A stretch of DNA of 64,000 bases from Euryodendron excelsum. Taxonomy: Eukaryota > Streptophyta > Magnoliopsida > Ericales > Pentaphylacaceae. The DNA is taken from NCBI GenBank assembly GCA_033060915.1, contig CM065389.1:24025001-24089000 (forward strand), read 5' to 3'. The notes beneath the pieces were generated by a model. That model saw nothing but the letters and a program-made list of their open reading frames with translations. It ran no database searches and had not been told where the DNA came from. Below, one piece after another: positions 34,253 through 44,435 of this stretch (position 1 is its first letter; the number at the start of each line of letters is the position of its first letter). A program made the translations under genes and the position numbers.

Positions 34253-35673
34253 AACTCCCATTCTCTCCTAAAGCAACAGGGAAGTCCAGTTACAATGCAA
34301 AGAGGGCCGTGAATTCTGATTAAAAGAATTGAATGTGTTCCCTTCCTGAACCATCAAAATTCTTGCAAAGGGACTCACAATGATTAGGCAGTTTAAATTG
34401 ATATGATGAGAGGCCATCAACACATTTTTCCATACACTATACCCTTTTGCTATAACCTCATTTTGAGCCAATTACATTCTCCCAACAAACCTAACACGGT
34501 GATCACCATCCAAAATCGTTCAAAGTAAATTTGGTAAGGCAAATGAAGGAGCAAAACTGAGACAAAAAGGGGGCTTCCCGTAAAAAAAAAGAAAATGAAT
34601 GAATGAATGACAAAATGATGAATGAAAAATGATTAAATAATGATTAGTGTCTCTTTGGAGTAAATAGATTGTGCAAGTGATAATACTGGGGCAAAAACCG
34701 AGGGAATGAGAAGCCCTATACAAGTACAAGTTTGTACAAGGAGAAGGGAGATGGAGAAAAGAAATCCACAGACAAAAGGAAAAGACCTGGAAAGGTGATC
34801 ATCGGCAAACCCCTGAAACCACATGACACCTTGAGCTTTTGACACCATCCCTCCCAAGAACTCGTAACCCAACCTTATTACAAACTGACCCAAAAAGTCC
34901 TCCCTGATCAATGAAAATTGCCTAATCTGGACCGAATCCAATGTAAGGAAGACGATGATTCTCGAATAGGGGCAAACATTTGAAATTCCCAAGCTGCCGC
35001 CTCGACAAACAGGCCTTCCCTCAGCTTCGAGAAAGTTCCCTTAAAAAAAAAAACAAGAAAAGAAAAAAAATAGCATGACCCCAAGGGAGTGGCGAAAACT
35101 CGAAAGAGCGTCGAGAGTAAAAAGATGGAGTCATGGCAAGATACAAATCTGTTGGTACGGTGAACACCCGTAAGGGCACCTAGACACAAAAATAACAGAG
35201 TCGGGGTCGGCGAAAACCTGCGAAGGCACTGATGGCAAAAAAGGCAAAAAAAAAAAACTTCTTCCACTCTTCTCGGATTCATCAAATGGATCATTCCTTG
35301 GCCATGCTAGGAAAAGACGGGGAGAGATTGTGATCATCAAAGTGGCATTCTTTCGAAATCAATAGGCCAAGAAGAAGGAACCATGCGGGACCCTGCCAAA
35401 GACACCCTGAGGAAAATCCCACTCTAGGGAAGTAGTTCTTATCAATAGATACAATACCTGCTATAGTACACATTAAACTAACAAGCCGATGCAGGAACAA
35501 GAAGATGGTGACATATCCCAAAGAAAATGTGAGATTTGTTATAACTAGAAACATAATAATTTAGCTAAAATGAGCATGTCTACAAATGCAGGGAATCTTG
35601 GAAGAAAGCCAAAAACCCAGAACCATAGCACAAGAAGAAAAAAGAGGAAGAATAAGGAGAAGGAGCAGTCATG
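34253..35673. other. Ogre-like 3' region, no gene on either strand
   Basis: Between the end of pol and the antisense gene remnant there are only short frames and A-rich runs (near 34580, 35040, 35245). Minus-strand frames near 34908-35294 are hydrophobic low-complexity shadows. Confidence 0.5.
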
Positions 35674-37585
35674 TCAAGGGCGAGGGACTACGATGTAGCG
35701 ATCCACGTCTCCATCCGAAGAGTCCTCATCTGAACCCCTAGCAACAAGACTCACAGGACCAGAGATAGCAGGCAAGGGACCGGGCTCACTAAACGGTGAC
35801 ACCACCAACCCTCCCCCGGAAGAGCCGGCACTGGTAAAAGCCTCAAAAGAAGAAGTCGATAACTGGCTCAACCTATGGCACTGACATCGATCGAGGAGGC
35901 TGTCCTTTTCCTGCGAAAGGGTGTGTACCATATCCCTCAACTGGACTATGAATGTGTCCTGCGGGTCGCCCTCTACTGAAGAGGAAGTGTCTCGGGATCC
36001 CTGAGGGCGTCTAAGCCCCCAGGAAACATCAACCAGAGGAGAGTCTCTCGCCCTGGATGCCTCCTCTAGCTGTCTCTCTAAATCACTCACTCGGCCTCTG
36101 CTCGTCTTCAGCTGAGTCTCCAACTCATTCATGCGGGCACGATAAAGTCTCCGTAGGAGCCTCGCCCTGATGGCAGCAATAGCCAAGAGATCGGCGTACC
36201 CTACCGGAGGCAAAGGCGACTCTGGAAGAGGATCCCGAACCAAGGCACCCCCCAAAACGTACTCTCGAAATCATTTGGTGTAATCCATGGTAGCTGTCGG
36301 CACGAAAGAGAATGAGTCGTCTGAAGTATCATGCGCCCCAAGAGTCTACCACAACCCTGTCAGCTCAGCTATTATGCCCCTCGGAACCTCGTCACCAAAA
36401 TAAGTTGGATACCTTGTCACCGCGGCAGTATACGGAACATCCTGCGTCCGACCCAATTGGCGGAGAACCCGCATGCCAAAGAAGGGCGCAACGCCGCTCA
36501 AGCCAATCAAAGGGATAAAAACCTGACTTGAAGTCCGTACCTGCAGCGAGTCAACATTACATAAACCCACATACCACTAGACCGAATCGGACCTCCTCGT
36601 CTGGAGGAAGGTCACCCATGACATCTGAGAATCTGGGCAGTCAAACCCTGTCAGTAATCTCCTGCTGAGACCTCACCAAAGCACAGATGGAATCAAACTC
36701 CGTATACCATATATGGCAGGTAATGCGATGAATGAACAAGTGCTCAATAGCCCACAGCTGGAAAAGAGGCCTAGACCCTCTGAAAAAGGTGTCCTCCCCA
36801 CTCTGAAACCGGGAAAAGCTCACATATGTCTCACCCACAGCCAACGGGGCATAAGAATACCCTCGACGGATTGACAACAACAAAGAACAGAGCCTGCCAT
36901 CCACCCGACCATCTTCCCGAGGGAACACCAAAAGACTCAACAAAATGAGGGCAAGCGCGTTCATCCGAGCAATGGGCCACTCCGTGGAAGTATGCCAAAC
37001 ACCGGGATAAACAGTCTGACCGGTGCAAAACTCAAAGTGATCCAACAAAAAACCCACCTCCAGTGCCGGAAAAGCAGGGCGAGAAGCCAAATCCAGAGCC
37101 TGACGTCTAAGCCCCAACTGACCAGAGATAACAGATATAAAGCCTCGGGGAAAGTCTGGGCCTACTATGCCCTCCTGGCCACTCCTCAAACCCAGCAAGC
37201 GCCCATACTCGTGAGGTGTCGACGTCATCTCGAAATCACTGAAACGGAATAAACACAACTCTGGGCATTAGAAAGCGGCCGAGGCCTCAACCAAGCCCGA
37301 TACCAGTCTCACAGAAAGAAGCGATCCCAGATACCCGAATGCCCTACAAAAAATCTGCCGCTCCTCCTCAGTGCAGCTGGCATACCAAGCCCTGAGCCGG
37401 GAGATGACTACATTACCCTCCTCCGCTCCCACTCCCAGAGTAAAGGGACCGCTGCCGCTGCCACCTCTAGTCGAGCTACCTTGGCTACTACCACCCTCCT
37501 TAAGCTCTATCCGTGGCACCTTCCGGTGGCGCCTTCTGTTTGAACCATCGCCTCCAGCCTCCGACATCTTGAAAAATGCCGGCAT
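35674..37585 (-). pseudogene. Antisense extra gene of the Ogre-like element
   Basis: The remnant starts at ATG 37585 or 37567 (MSEAGGDGS, then a basic RRRHRKVPRIEL stretch). It runs 37585-37268, then after one in-frame TAA continues 37258-36641 with a globular part: FRFSDFEMTSTPHEYGRLLG, FPALEVGFLLDHFEF, GQTVYPGVWHTS and SIRRGYSYAPLAVGETY. After a stop and a frameshift near 36570-36640 it continues 36570-35674 (GMRVLRQLGRTQDVPYT, then a coiled-coil-like RRLYRARMNELETQLK...LERQLEEA and a Ser/Asp-rich C terminus). Together about 630 codons lie opposite to pol. The globular part resembles the plant-mobile-domain-like (DUF7745-type) proteins often found in plant genomes; that match is from memory and moderate. 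Antisense ORFs here are known in some Tat elements. Confidence 0.7.
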
Positions 37586-37644
37586 TCAAGAGGATTAGTC
37601 AATCACTAATATACAAAAAGTGCAAAGATAAATGCATCAATGTA

Positions 37645-37825
37645 TATACATAAAAAAAAAATGATGAATGAATGAAAAAAAAGAAAGAAGAAAAAAAAAG
37701 AAGAGAAAAGAAGAAAAACACAGAAAAAAAAGAGAGAAAAGAAAAGAAGAAAAACAAAGAAAAAAAACAAAAGAAAAGAAGAAGAAAAGGAGGAAAAGAA
37801 AAAGAAAAAGGAAAAAGGTGGAAGG
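37645..37825. repeat. Purine-rich (A/G) tract
   Basis: About 180 bases of nearly pure A and G on the plus strand (AAAGAAAGAAGAAAAA-type). It sits between the antisense gene start and the tandem repeats. A shorter pyrimidine version is in the inverted copy near 61480-61560. Open frames across it are compositional artefacts. Confidence 0.85.
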
Positions 37826-37844
37826 GCGAGGGCCCCATCTATCA

Positions 37845-38345
37845 CAATTCAAATTTTTGCAGGTTTTCAAGCTTTTTCCTCAAAAAGTTTGGTTTCTTAA
37901 TTCAAACCGGTTTTGGGGTTTTCTCCTTCAAAAATCCCGATTCAAATTTTTACAGGTTTTCAAGCTTTTTCCTCAAAAAGTTTGGTTTCTAAATTTTAAA
38001 ATCGGTTTTTCGGGTTTTCTTCCTTCAAAAACCCTGGTTCAAAAATTCTCTACAGGTTTTCAAGCTTTTTCCTCAAAGAGTTTGGTTTCTAAATTTCAAA
38101 ACCGGTTTTTCGAGTTTTCTCCTTCAAAAACCCTGGTTCGAAAATTCTCTACAAGTTTTTGAGCTTTTTCCTTAAAAAGTTCGATTTCTGAATTTTGACA
38201 TCGGTTTTTGGGTCTTCCCCTTCAAAAACCCCGGTTTAAAAATCCTCCACAGATTTTTAAGCTTTTTCCTCAAAAAGTTCTGTTTCTAGATTTCGAAGCC
38301 GGTTTTCCAGGCTTTCTCCCTCAAAAGCCCCTTTCTAAAAAAGAT
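37845..38345. repeat. 93-100-bp tandem repeat, five units
   Basis: The phrase AGGTTTTCAAGCTTTTTCCT starts at 37861, 37954, 38054, 38153 (changed) and 38251 (changed), so the period is 93-100 bases. Each unit also holds AAAAAGTTTGGTTTCT and CCTTCAAAAACCC. The inverted family copy carries about the same array near 60860-61450. Confidence 0.85.
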
Positions 38346-39655
38346 TTGCTTTATCGAAAGGTTTTTAAAATTTTTGAAAATTTCGGCAGAGTTTCGTCTT
38401 AAAAAGTCACTACCCCAAAATTTTACAAATCAAAAACACAGCCTGAAACACTTCAAACCATCCAACCATACAACCCCATCCTCCAAAACACGCATCCCGT
38501 TCTCAAACACAATTTTCAAGCCAATTTTTTGATCTCCTCGACATTTTCCTATTTCATCTATATTTTCAAAAAATTTCACAAAATTCCCCAGAACATGCAA
38601 AAATATCACTACAATTTTCAAAAAAGTGTTTTATGATTTTTCAACCATCGGCGAGATTCATTTTATAATTTTTTTTTCAATTTTTTCCTATTTTTCATAA
38701 TTTCTAAAAATTTAAAAATTCAAAATTCTTCAAAAAATTACGAAACTTCATACGGTTGTTCTACACACTTTTCTAAGGTTCTCGGTGTAAAAATCCCTCA
38801 CAAACGGTCGATACCCGAGCCTGTAGAGGCAATTGTTCGAGTCCTGCGAAAAACCATTTTCCCCAAACGCACAAAAACATTCAAAACACAATCAAATCTA
38901 CGTCAAATCACAAAAGCGATCCAATCATTGTGTTCTAAACATCTTAAAGCATAGGAATACACTGATCACTCGCAAAAAACGGAGCTACATGCATCAAAAT
39001 CAAAGAAATTTTCAAAAACTAACCTTTGAAATTCTCCGGTAAAAACTTAACTTTTCGGCAAAAATCCGGTGATGGTGATGATCTTCGGCGCGTGCCCGAC
39101 GTCGCCTAACACCCCTCTAACGATCCCCGAGCAAAACTCCACAAAATCCTTCAAAGAAAATACCGAAATCAACTGAAATCCAAAGTGCAAGTGAGCAAAA
39201 CGCGAACCTGCTCTATTTTAAGGGCCACGGGCTCGCGCATGTAGCAGATGCGCCAAAACAAAAACTCTGCTGGCGCATGTATTAAATGCGCATGGCTTAT
39301 GCCACGAAATGCACATGTGATACATGCGCCCGGTGATCCAGTTTCCTGCCAAAACCAATTTCGAGCTTCCTAGAAGCCCGAACTCGCACGCGAAGGCTTT
39401 GTCAAAAGCTGAAAATCGAGCCTTTTAACACTCACTGGCCGGGATCAGTTGCCCTAGACCAAAACCGTGTCAAGTTGGCAACTCGACCCCGGACCTGGGC
39501 CTAAGACTCTTCGAATTCCAAGATCTTCCAGACCGGTAACCCACAAGAGGTTTCGAAGCATTCCCAAATTCACCGACACATCGTCCCTCCGATCGCCTCG
39601 CGGTCAACATGGGATCCTTCCTTACTATTTTTCTGTCTTCGACAAGCAAAGCCAT
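38346..39655. other. Ogre-like 3' untranslated region with hairpins
   Basis: No gene is seen. GCGCATGT-type hairpins occur at 39235-39253 (GCGCATGT-AGC-AGATGCGC) and in diverged form near 39273 and 39305. The block 39440-39655 is GC-richer and leads into the polypurine tract. Confidence 0.55.
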
Positions 39656-39670
39656 AAAAAGAGGGGTAGC
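39656..39670 (+). other. Polypurine tract (Ogre-like)
   Basis: AAAAAGAGGGGTAGC lies directly before the 3' LTR start TGTAAGCACC. The inverted copy has the same feature in complement at 59370-59389. Confidence 0.75.
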
Positions 39671-42600
39671 TGTAAGCACCCCATTTTTGCCTGCTCGGCA
39701 ATCTCTGGCTCGACCGGATTCGATTTCCAACATCACGACACATGCAGGCTCAAGATGAGCCTTTCAATCTCCAATCCAACCAGCTGGTCGCTTCTCGGGC
39801 CCACAAGGATCCGCTGAAGCCTTAAGCACCACTATTCTAGGCAGTTTTTCGGACCAGGCGGTCCCGGAAACTAGCGTCATCCAGGTAGCTTCCCGGGATT
39901 GGGCGATCTTGGGGACCAACACCTCATCAAAGATTCCAGACGGTTCGCTTCTGGCGCCTGCTAGCCCACTAATGTAGAATGTCCGTCATTCGGTAATTCT
40001 CTGGGACCAAGAGTTCTCGGAGACCAACACCTAGGTAGCTTTTTGGGACCAGGCGTTCTTAGGAACCAACACCACCCTACAGGTAGCTCTCTAAAACCAA
40101 GCGTTCTTAGAGACCAACACCGCACAGGTAGTTTTTCGAGACCAGACGGTCTCAGGAACCAACACCTAGGTCAACATCGGCGCCTGCTAGCCCGACTTGG
40201 TGAAAAATGACCAAATCTGCCCCTTGGGCCTCCAAGCACGTTGTGGGAAAGTTGAAAATCCCTCAAAATGATAAGTCCGTCCTTTCATAATGTTGTCAAA
40301 CGATCGGGCGTTCCCCGCACGCCATTTGGTCCAAATCTGGTCCTATTCCGGCTCATTCTGGTCAAAATGACCATTTTGCCCCTAAACGACTCAGCACGGC
40401 ACGAACCCTGCTGAACGGCGATAAACTCTCTCAAAACCATCCCTGAATAGCCCTACACGCCTAACACAATATACCAGACCATTCCTGACCATTTCTAGCC
40501 AACTCCAGTCAAAATGACCATTTTGCCCCTAGAGGCCAAAAATGCCCTGAAACAGAACCGGCCTTGGGGTTTCGAACAAAGGATTTCACCACACGCCTTT
40601 ATTTAACTCGAGGAACACCCTACGACACTAAACTCACACGACGCGATAAAAGTTTCCTGAGACGCTCCGCTTAAATTATCTTTTCTCCTGATTCCCTAAT
40701 TATATCGCACCGTCAATCGACTTGAGAAACGCGTAACTCAGGGAATTCTCAAAAGCTCGTCCATAGATCTCTTCATTGATACGGTTCCACTCAAGCCTCT
40801 CAAGCCTTCTTAAAGTCACTCAAGCTCCAATAAAGACATCCATTGAAGATTACAAGAGTGTTGAAGGTAAAAGGTGGTATCCCTTTTATATTTGTGCTAT
40901 CTCCCACTCTTCTCTTCTCCCTCCTAGCCTACTTAGGCTATTCTCTGTTTTAATCCCCATCTTCAAACTCCCTTTCTTGCATGCTTGAGCCAAGAGGGCT
41001 CTTAGATCATGCCTAGAGGAAAGCAAGTGAGAGCCACCGTGTAAGGCGACCTCTCACTAATCTACTTTAAGATGGTATGGCCTAAGAACCCCTTGTTTGT
41101 ATGGTGAAGTCTAAAAGCCTTGTATGTGAATCATGACCCCTTGCATATTGTTATTTTGATCATATCTTGTATGTTTGGCTTCTTTTGATGTTTATTGCCA
41201 AATTCCACAATGCTTGCATTGCTATTAATTTTATGACATTTCCAAGTTCTACATGTCCTTCACAAAATTGTTCCAAGAGTTGGCCCTTTGAGGTTTAGGG
41301 TGAGACCTTAAGAGTCATGCGTTAGAAAATCCCTCACAACCCCCTAATTCATTCTTTTACACCATTGCATAAAAGTTGCTTTCAAACCCTCTAATTTTTA
41401 AGGTTTCCATTCTCTCTAAGTTAGTAGTTGGAATGGCTCCACGGAACCCTCTCTTGAGTGGTCTCCCTTTCTATTGGCCATATGAACCCTCTCTTGATGG
41501 AATGGTTTCCTTGAAAAATGGTTTTCAAAATCCTTCCCCAAAGATGATTTCAAAAATGCATTCTCTCCATCTTTGCATAAAAATGATGTTCTAAAAATTA
41601 CCATCATTATGTTGATTTTTGAACCCTTGTATTCTTGTCAAGATGGTGGTTATAATGGCCATGAGGAAACCTTTCTTGGAATGGTTTCCAATCACCAACC
41701 ATACAAACCCTACTCTTGACTAGAGTCAAAATTTTCATGGAAATGATCTTCGTAAAGATTACCAACCAAAGTCCATTGCATATCATGTTGTGTTTTCGAA
41801 ACGCTTTCCAAGAGTGCTTCAAAACAACTTTCAAGACCATTCTCCACTCTAACCTTAGGTTAACTTGACCCTAGTTATCTAACCCTAGGTTAACTTGACC
41901 CTAGTGACCTAATCGTAGGTTAACTTGACGCTAGTTGCCTAACCGTAGGTTAACTTGACCCTAGTTGCCTAACCGTAGGTTAACTTGACCCTTGTTACCT
42001 AACCCTTGGTTAACTTGACCCTAGTTGCCTAACTCTAGGTTAGCTTGACTCTAGTTACCTAACCCTAGGTTAACTTGACCCTAGTTGCCTAACCCTAGGT
42101 TAACTCAACCCTAGTTAGTTAACCCTAGCTTAACTTGACCCTAGTTGCCTAACCCTAGGTTAACTTGATCCTAGTTACCTAACTCTAGGTTAGCTTGACC
42201 CTAGTTACCTAACCCTAGGTTAACTTGACCCTAGTTGCCTAACCCTAGGTTGACTCAACCCTAGTTAGTTAACCCGTAGTCTTCTTAACCTTAGGTTCCC
42301 CCTAACCCTAGTCTAACCCAACCTAGGTTAAGTGAACTTCAAAGGTTCCAACTCTTGAACCCTTTCCTAAATGATCATTCAAACTTTCAAATTATCCTCA
42401 TAACCTATTCCTCCAAAACCTCCTATCTCGATGACTTCAATAACCCAACTCCATACACTTTTCTAATGTTCCTACACTCTATCTTTAAGACATTTCCAAA
42501 AAAGTTTTTAAAAGGTCACAAACCTAAGGTGTCCCTAGCCCTCCCTTGGTTAGGGATTTCAAGGACAAGTGACAAATCAAGAACAACTTCTAAGGTTGTC

Positions 42601-43723
42601 CATGTTAGAATTCCAAATATTTAGCCATTTTCAAAAACCACTTTTAAAAACCAATTCATCCAAACATTCTAAAGTCATGCCTCCTAGGATTTCAAAACAA
42701 GATTTCAAAAATACTTTCAAGTTCTCTTGAGCCATGCCAAATCATTTTATTAAAACTCCCTTGGAGTCAATCCAAAAGCATTTTCAAAACACTTCACTTC
42801 CAATTTCAAGTCAAGACTTCCAAGACCATAAAGAGTCTTGAACTTTTTCAAGACTACAAAGTGTTTTCAACTTTTCCAAAGACCTTAAAGTGTCTCAAAT
42901 TTATCCAAAGATCTCAAAGTGTCTTAAACTCCTTCAAAGACCCAAAGTGTCTTCTAACCTTCCAAAGGCCCTAATGCGCCTATTTTCCATCGGGCTCTTA
43001 TCCGAACTACGATTGACCTGATTCTCGCCAAATGAGATACGTAGGCAACCTAAAATGGTGCGGTCATAACTTTTATTTCAACCCCAATCCCTTTTTCAAA
43101 AATTCCAATCAATTCAAAGTTTCTATTCCAAACTCTTTCAAAACCTCTATATTTTCAAACTTCTTCCAAAACTTGCATCATGCATCATTCATCCAAAAAG
43201 TGATGACTAAATCCCTTTTTTAAAGTTCTAAAGTGGATATTAAGTGGACAATGGTGACCAGTTATTCTAGTGAGTGAATCAATGGTGGTTAGACATGTAG
43301 GTACCGAAAGGGCGGGGTAGGGTGATGATCTTAAGATATCTTCCCTACACGTAACCAACCCCCGAACCTTAGATTTCTGTTTTCGAAAGATCAAAATGGA
43401 GTTATTTTTAAAAAGGGCTTAAACATTCCAAAGGTTGTCAAACAATCTATTTTCTTAAAAACCCTCTCTTGAGGGAGATTTCAAAAACTTTTTTAAAAAA
43501 TTCAAAGTTTAATCTTCGGATTAACGCTTAGTTTTAGGTGCCCTAACTCACCTTTATCAAGTTAGGTGACAACTCCTATTTTTCTAAAAAGCCCTTAGTC
43601 AAATCAATTTTCAAACCTGATCGCATTTGTCCTTTTAGGAGGACGAGTTCTAGTGACAAAGTTTCGTATTTTAGAGTTTCCGAGTCGAAAGGACCTTGGA
43701 CATCCAAAAACCGGGGCGCGACA
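39671..43723 (+). repeat. 3' LTR of the Ogre-like element (4053 bp, deleted)
   Basis: It matches the 5' LTR throughout, but jumps from the equivalent of 23200 to that of 24059 (junction near 40788, GATACGGTTC|CACTCAAGCC). It therefore lacks 858 bp including two dyad repeats, the GCGCATGT hairpins and the TATA box. Its minisatellite has about 14 units (41851-42280) against 11. It ends ...GGGGCGCGACA and is followed by the TSD ACAAA. Confidence 0.92.
41851..42280. repeat. 30-bp minisatellite in 3' LTR, about 14 units
   Basis: Same unit as at 25121-25460, with a few more copies and its own substitution pattern. Confidence 0.92.
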
Positions 43724-43728
43724 ACAAA
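43724..43728. repeat. TSD ACAAA, right copy
   Basis: Pairs with 22061-22065 and fixes the right end of the Ogre-like element. Confidence 0.82.
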
Positions 43729-44313
43729 GAAGAACAGCAGATTACGACGTGCTTCAAGAGCAAACAAATAAAAAAAAAAGTTAAAAGTAAAATAAGTCAT
43801 CTGTCATAACACAGTAACGATAGTGATATACATCTATACATAGATAGGGTAATGAACTATGAATAGAAAAAGTATACATAAAGTCCATACAGAACAATGC
43901 GACAGATTTAGGCCTTATCATTTTCAATTGAAAGACCCATCAAAGTATAGAGTATTTTATAAAGTATAGAGCATTGGTATTATTTATAGACTTTTGATAT
44001 TGAAAATCACCATGGGTTATATTATATAAATGCCAAAGATGAATAAAGCCAAGCCATATTGCTAAGTAATTATGGAAGGGTAAGTTCCTTAATGGCGATG
44101 AGGTGAAATCCAAACACACATATTCCATATATTTATTAATCTTTGGATAAAAATTAGACTTCATAATTATCCAGCATTAAGTTCTTATCCCACTAAACAT
44201 TTTTAGGTCTGACCCTATTTGATTTTCTTTGCACCGTTGAAATTTTGAACAGAATTGGATAAGGCCATTCCAGTTCCCAGTCACCACGCCCCAAGCAATG
44301 CCGCCAAAACCCT
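43729..44313. promoter_or_regulatory. Upstream region of the sucrose transporter
   Basis: This 585-bp AT-rich stretch is all the host DNA left between the retrotransposon's TSD and the TATA box. No specific element was recognised in it; older upstream sequence, if any, now lies 21.7 kb away beyond 22060. Confidence 0.5.
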
Positions 44314-44320
44314 TATAAAT
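44314..44320 (+). promoter_or_regulatory. TATA box of the sucrose transporter
   Basis: TATAAAT lies about 120 bases before the start codon, in CCTTATAAATTCGC. Transcription would be expected to start about 30 bases further on, near 44345. Confidence 0.65.
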
Positions 44321-44418
44321 TCGCTTCGACAGACCCAACAACTCACTTCTCTCCAAACCCACACACACTGTATACATTATTCACACACACCTATACATAC
44401 ATAGGTTTGTATATCTAT

Positions 44419-44434
44419 AGAGAGAGAGAGAGAG
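44419..44434 (+). repeat. (AG)8 microsatellite in the 5' leader
   Basis: Eight AG units end one base before the ATG (AGAGAATGGAGG). GA/CT repeats are common in plant 5' leaders and can bind BPC/GAGA-type factors; no function is shown here. Confidence 0.8.
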
Positions 44435-44435
44435 A

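Larger units (their letters stand above)
22066..43723 (+). mobile_element. Ogre/Tat-type Ty3/gypsy retrotransposon (21.7 kb)
   Basis: The element has multi-kilobase LTRs, an Ogre-type PBS, a long leader, gag remnant, protease, RT, two RNase H domains and integrase in gypsy order (integrase last). A long 3' region with an antisense gene remnant, a polypurine tract and a 5-bp TSD complete it. Very long LTRs, the tRNA-Arg-type PBS, the second RNase H and extra ORFs are known traits of the Tat/Ogre lineage. All coding regions carry stops, so it is not autonomous now. A same-family copy lies inverted at 54461-61860. It ends 707 bp before the start codon of the sucrose transporter. Confidence 0.92.

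Noticed and set aside
34908..35294. Minus-strand hydrophobic proteins near 35 kb
   Set aside because: Low-complexity Phe/Leu/Ser frames complementary to A/G-rich element DNA; no conservation could be seen.
37668..38162. Long lysine-rich then phenylalanine-rich open frame
   Set aside because: It crosses a purine tract and the 97-bp repeats; the absence of stops follows from composition and repetition, and no domain is present.
25121..42280. Interstitial telomere repeats (CCTAACCCTA words)
   Set aside because: The period is 30 bp with a fixed non-telomeric unit; the plant telomere repeat TTTAGGG is not tandem here. It is an LTR minisatellite.
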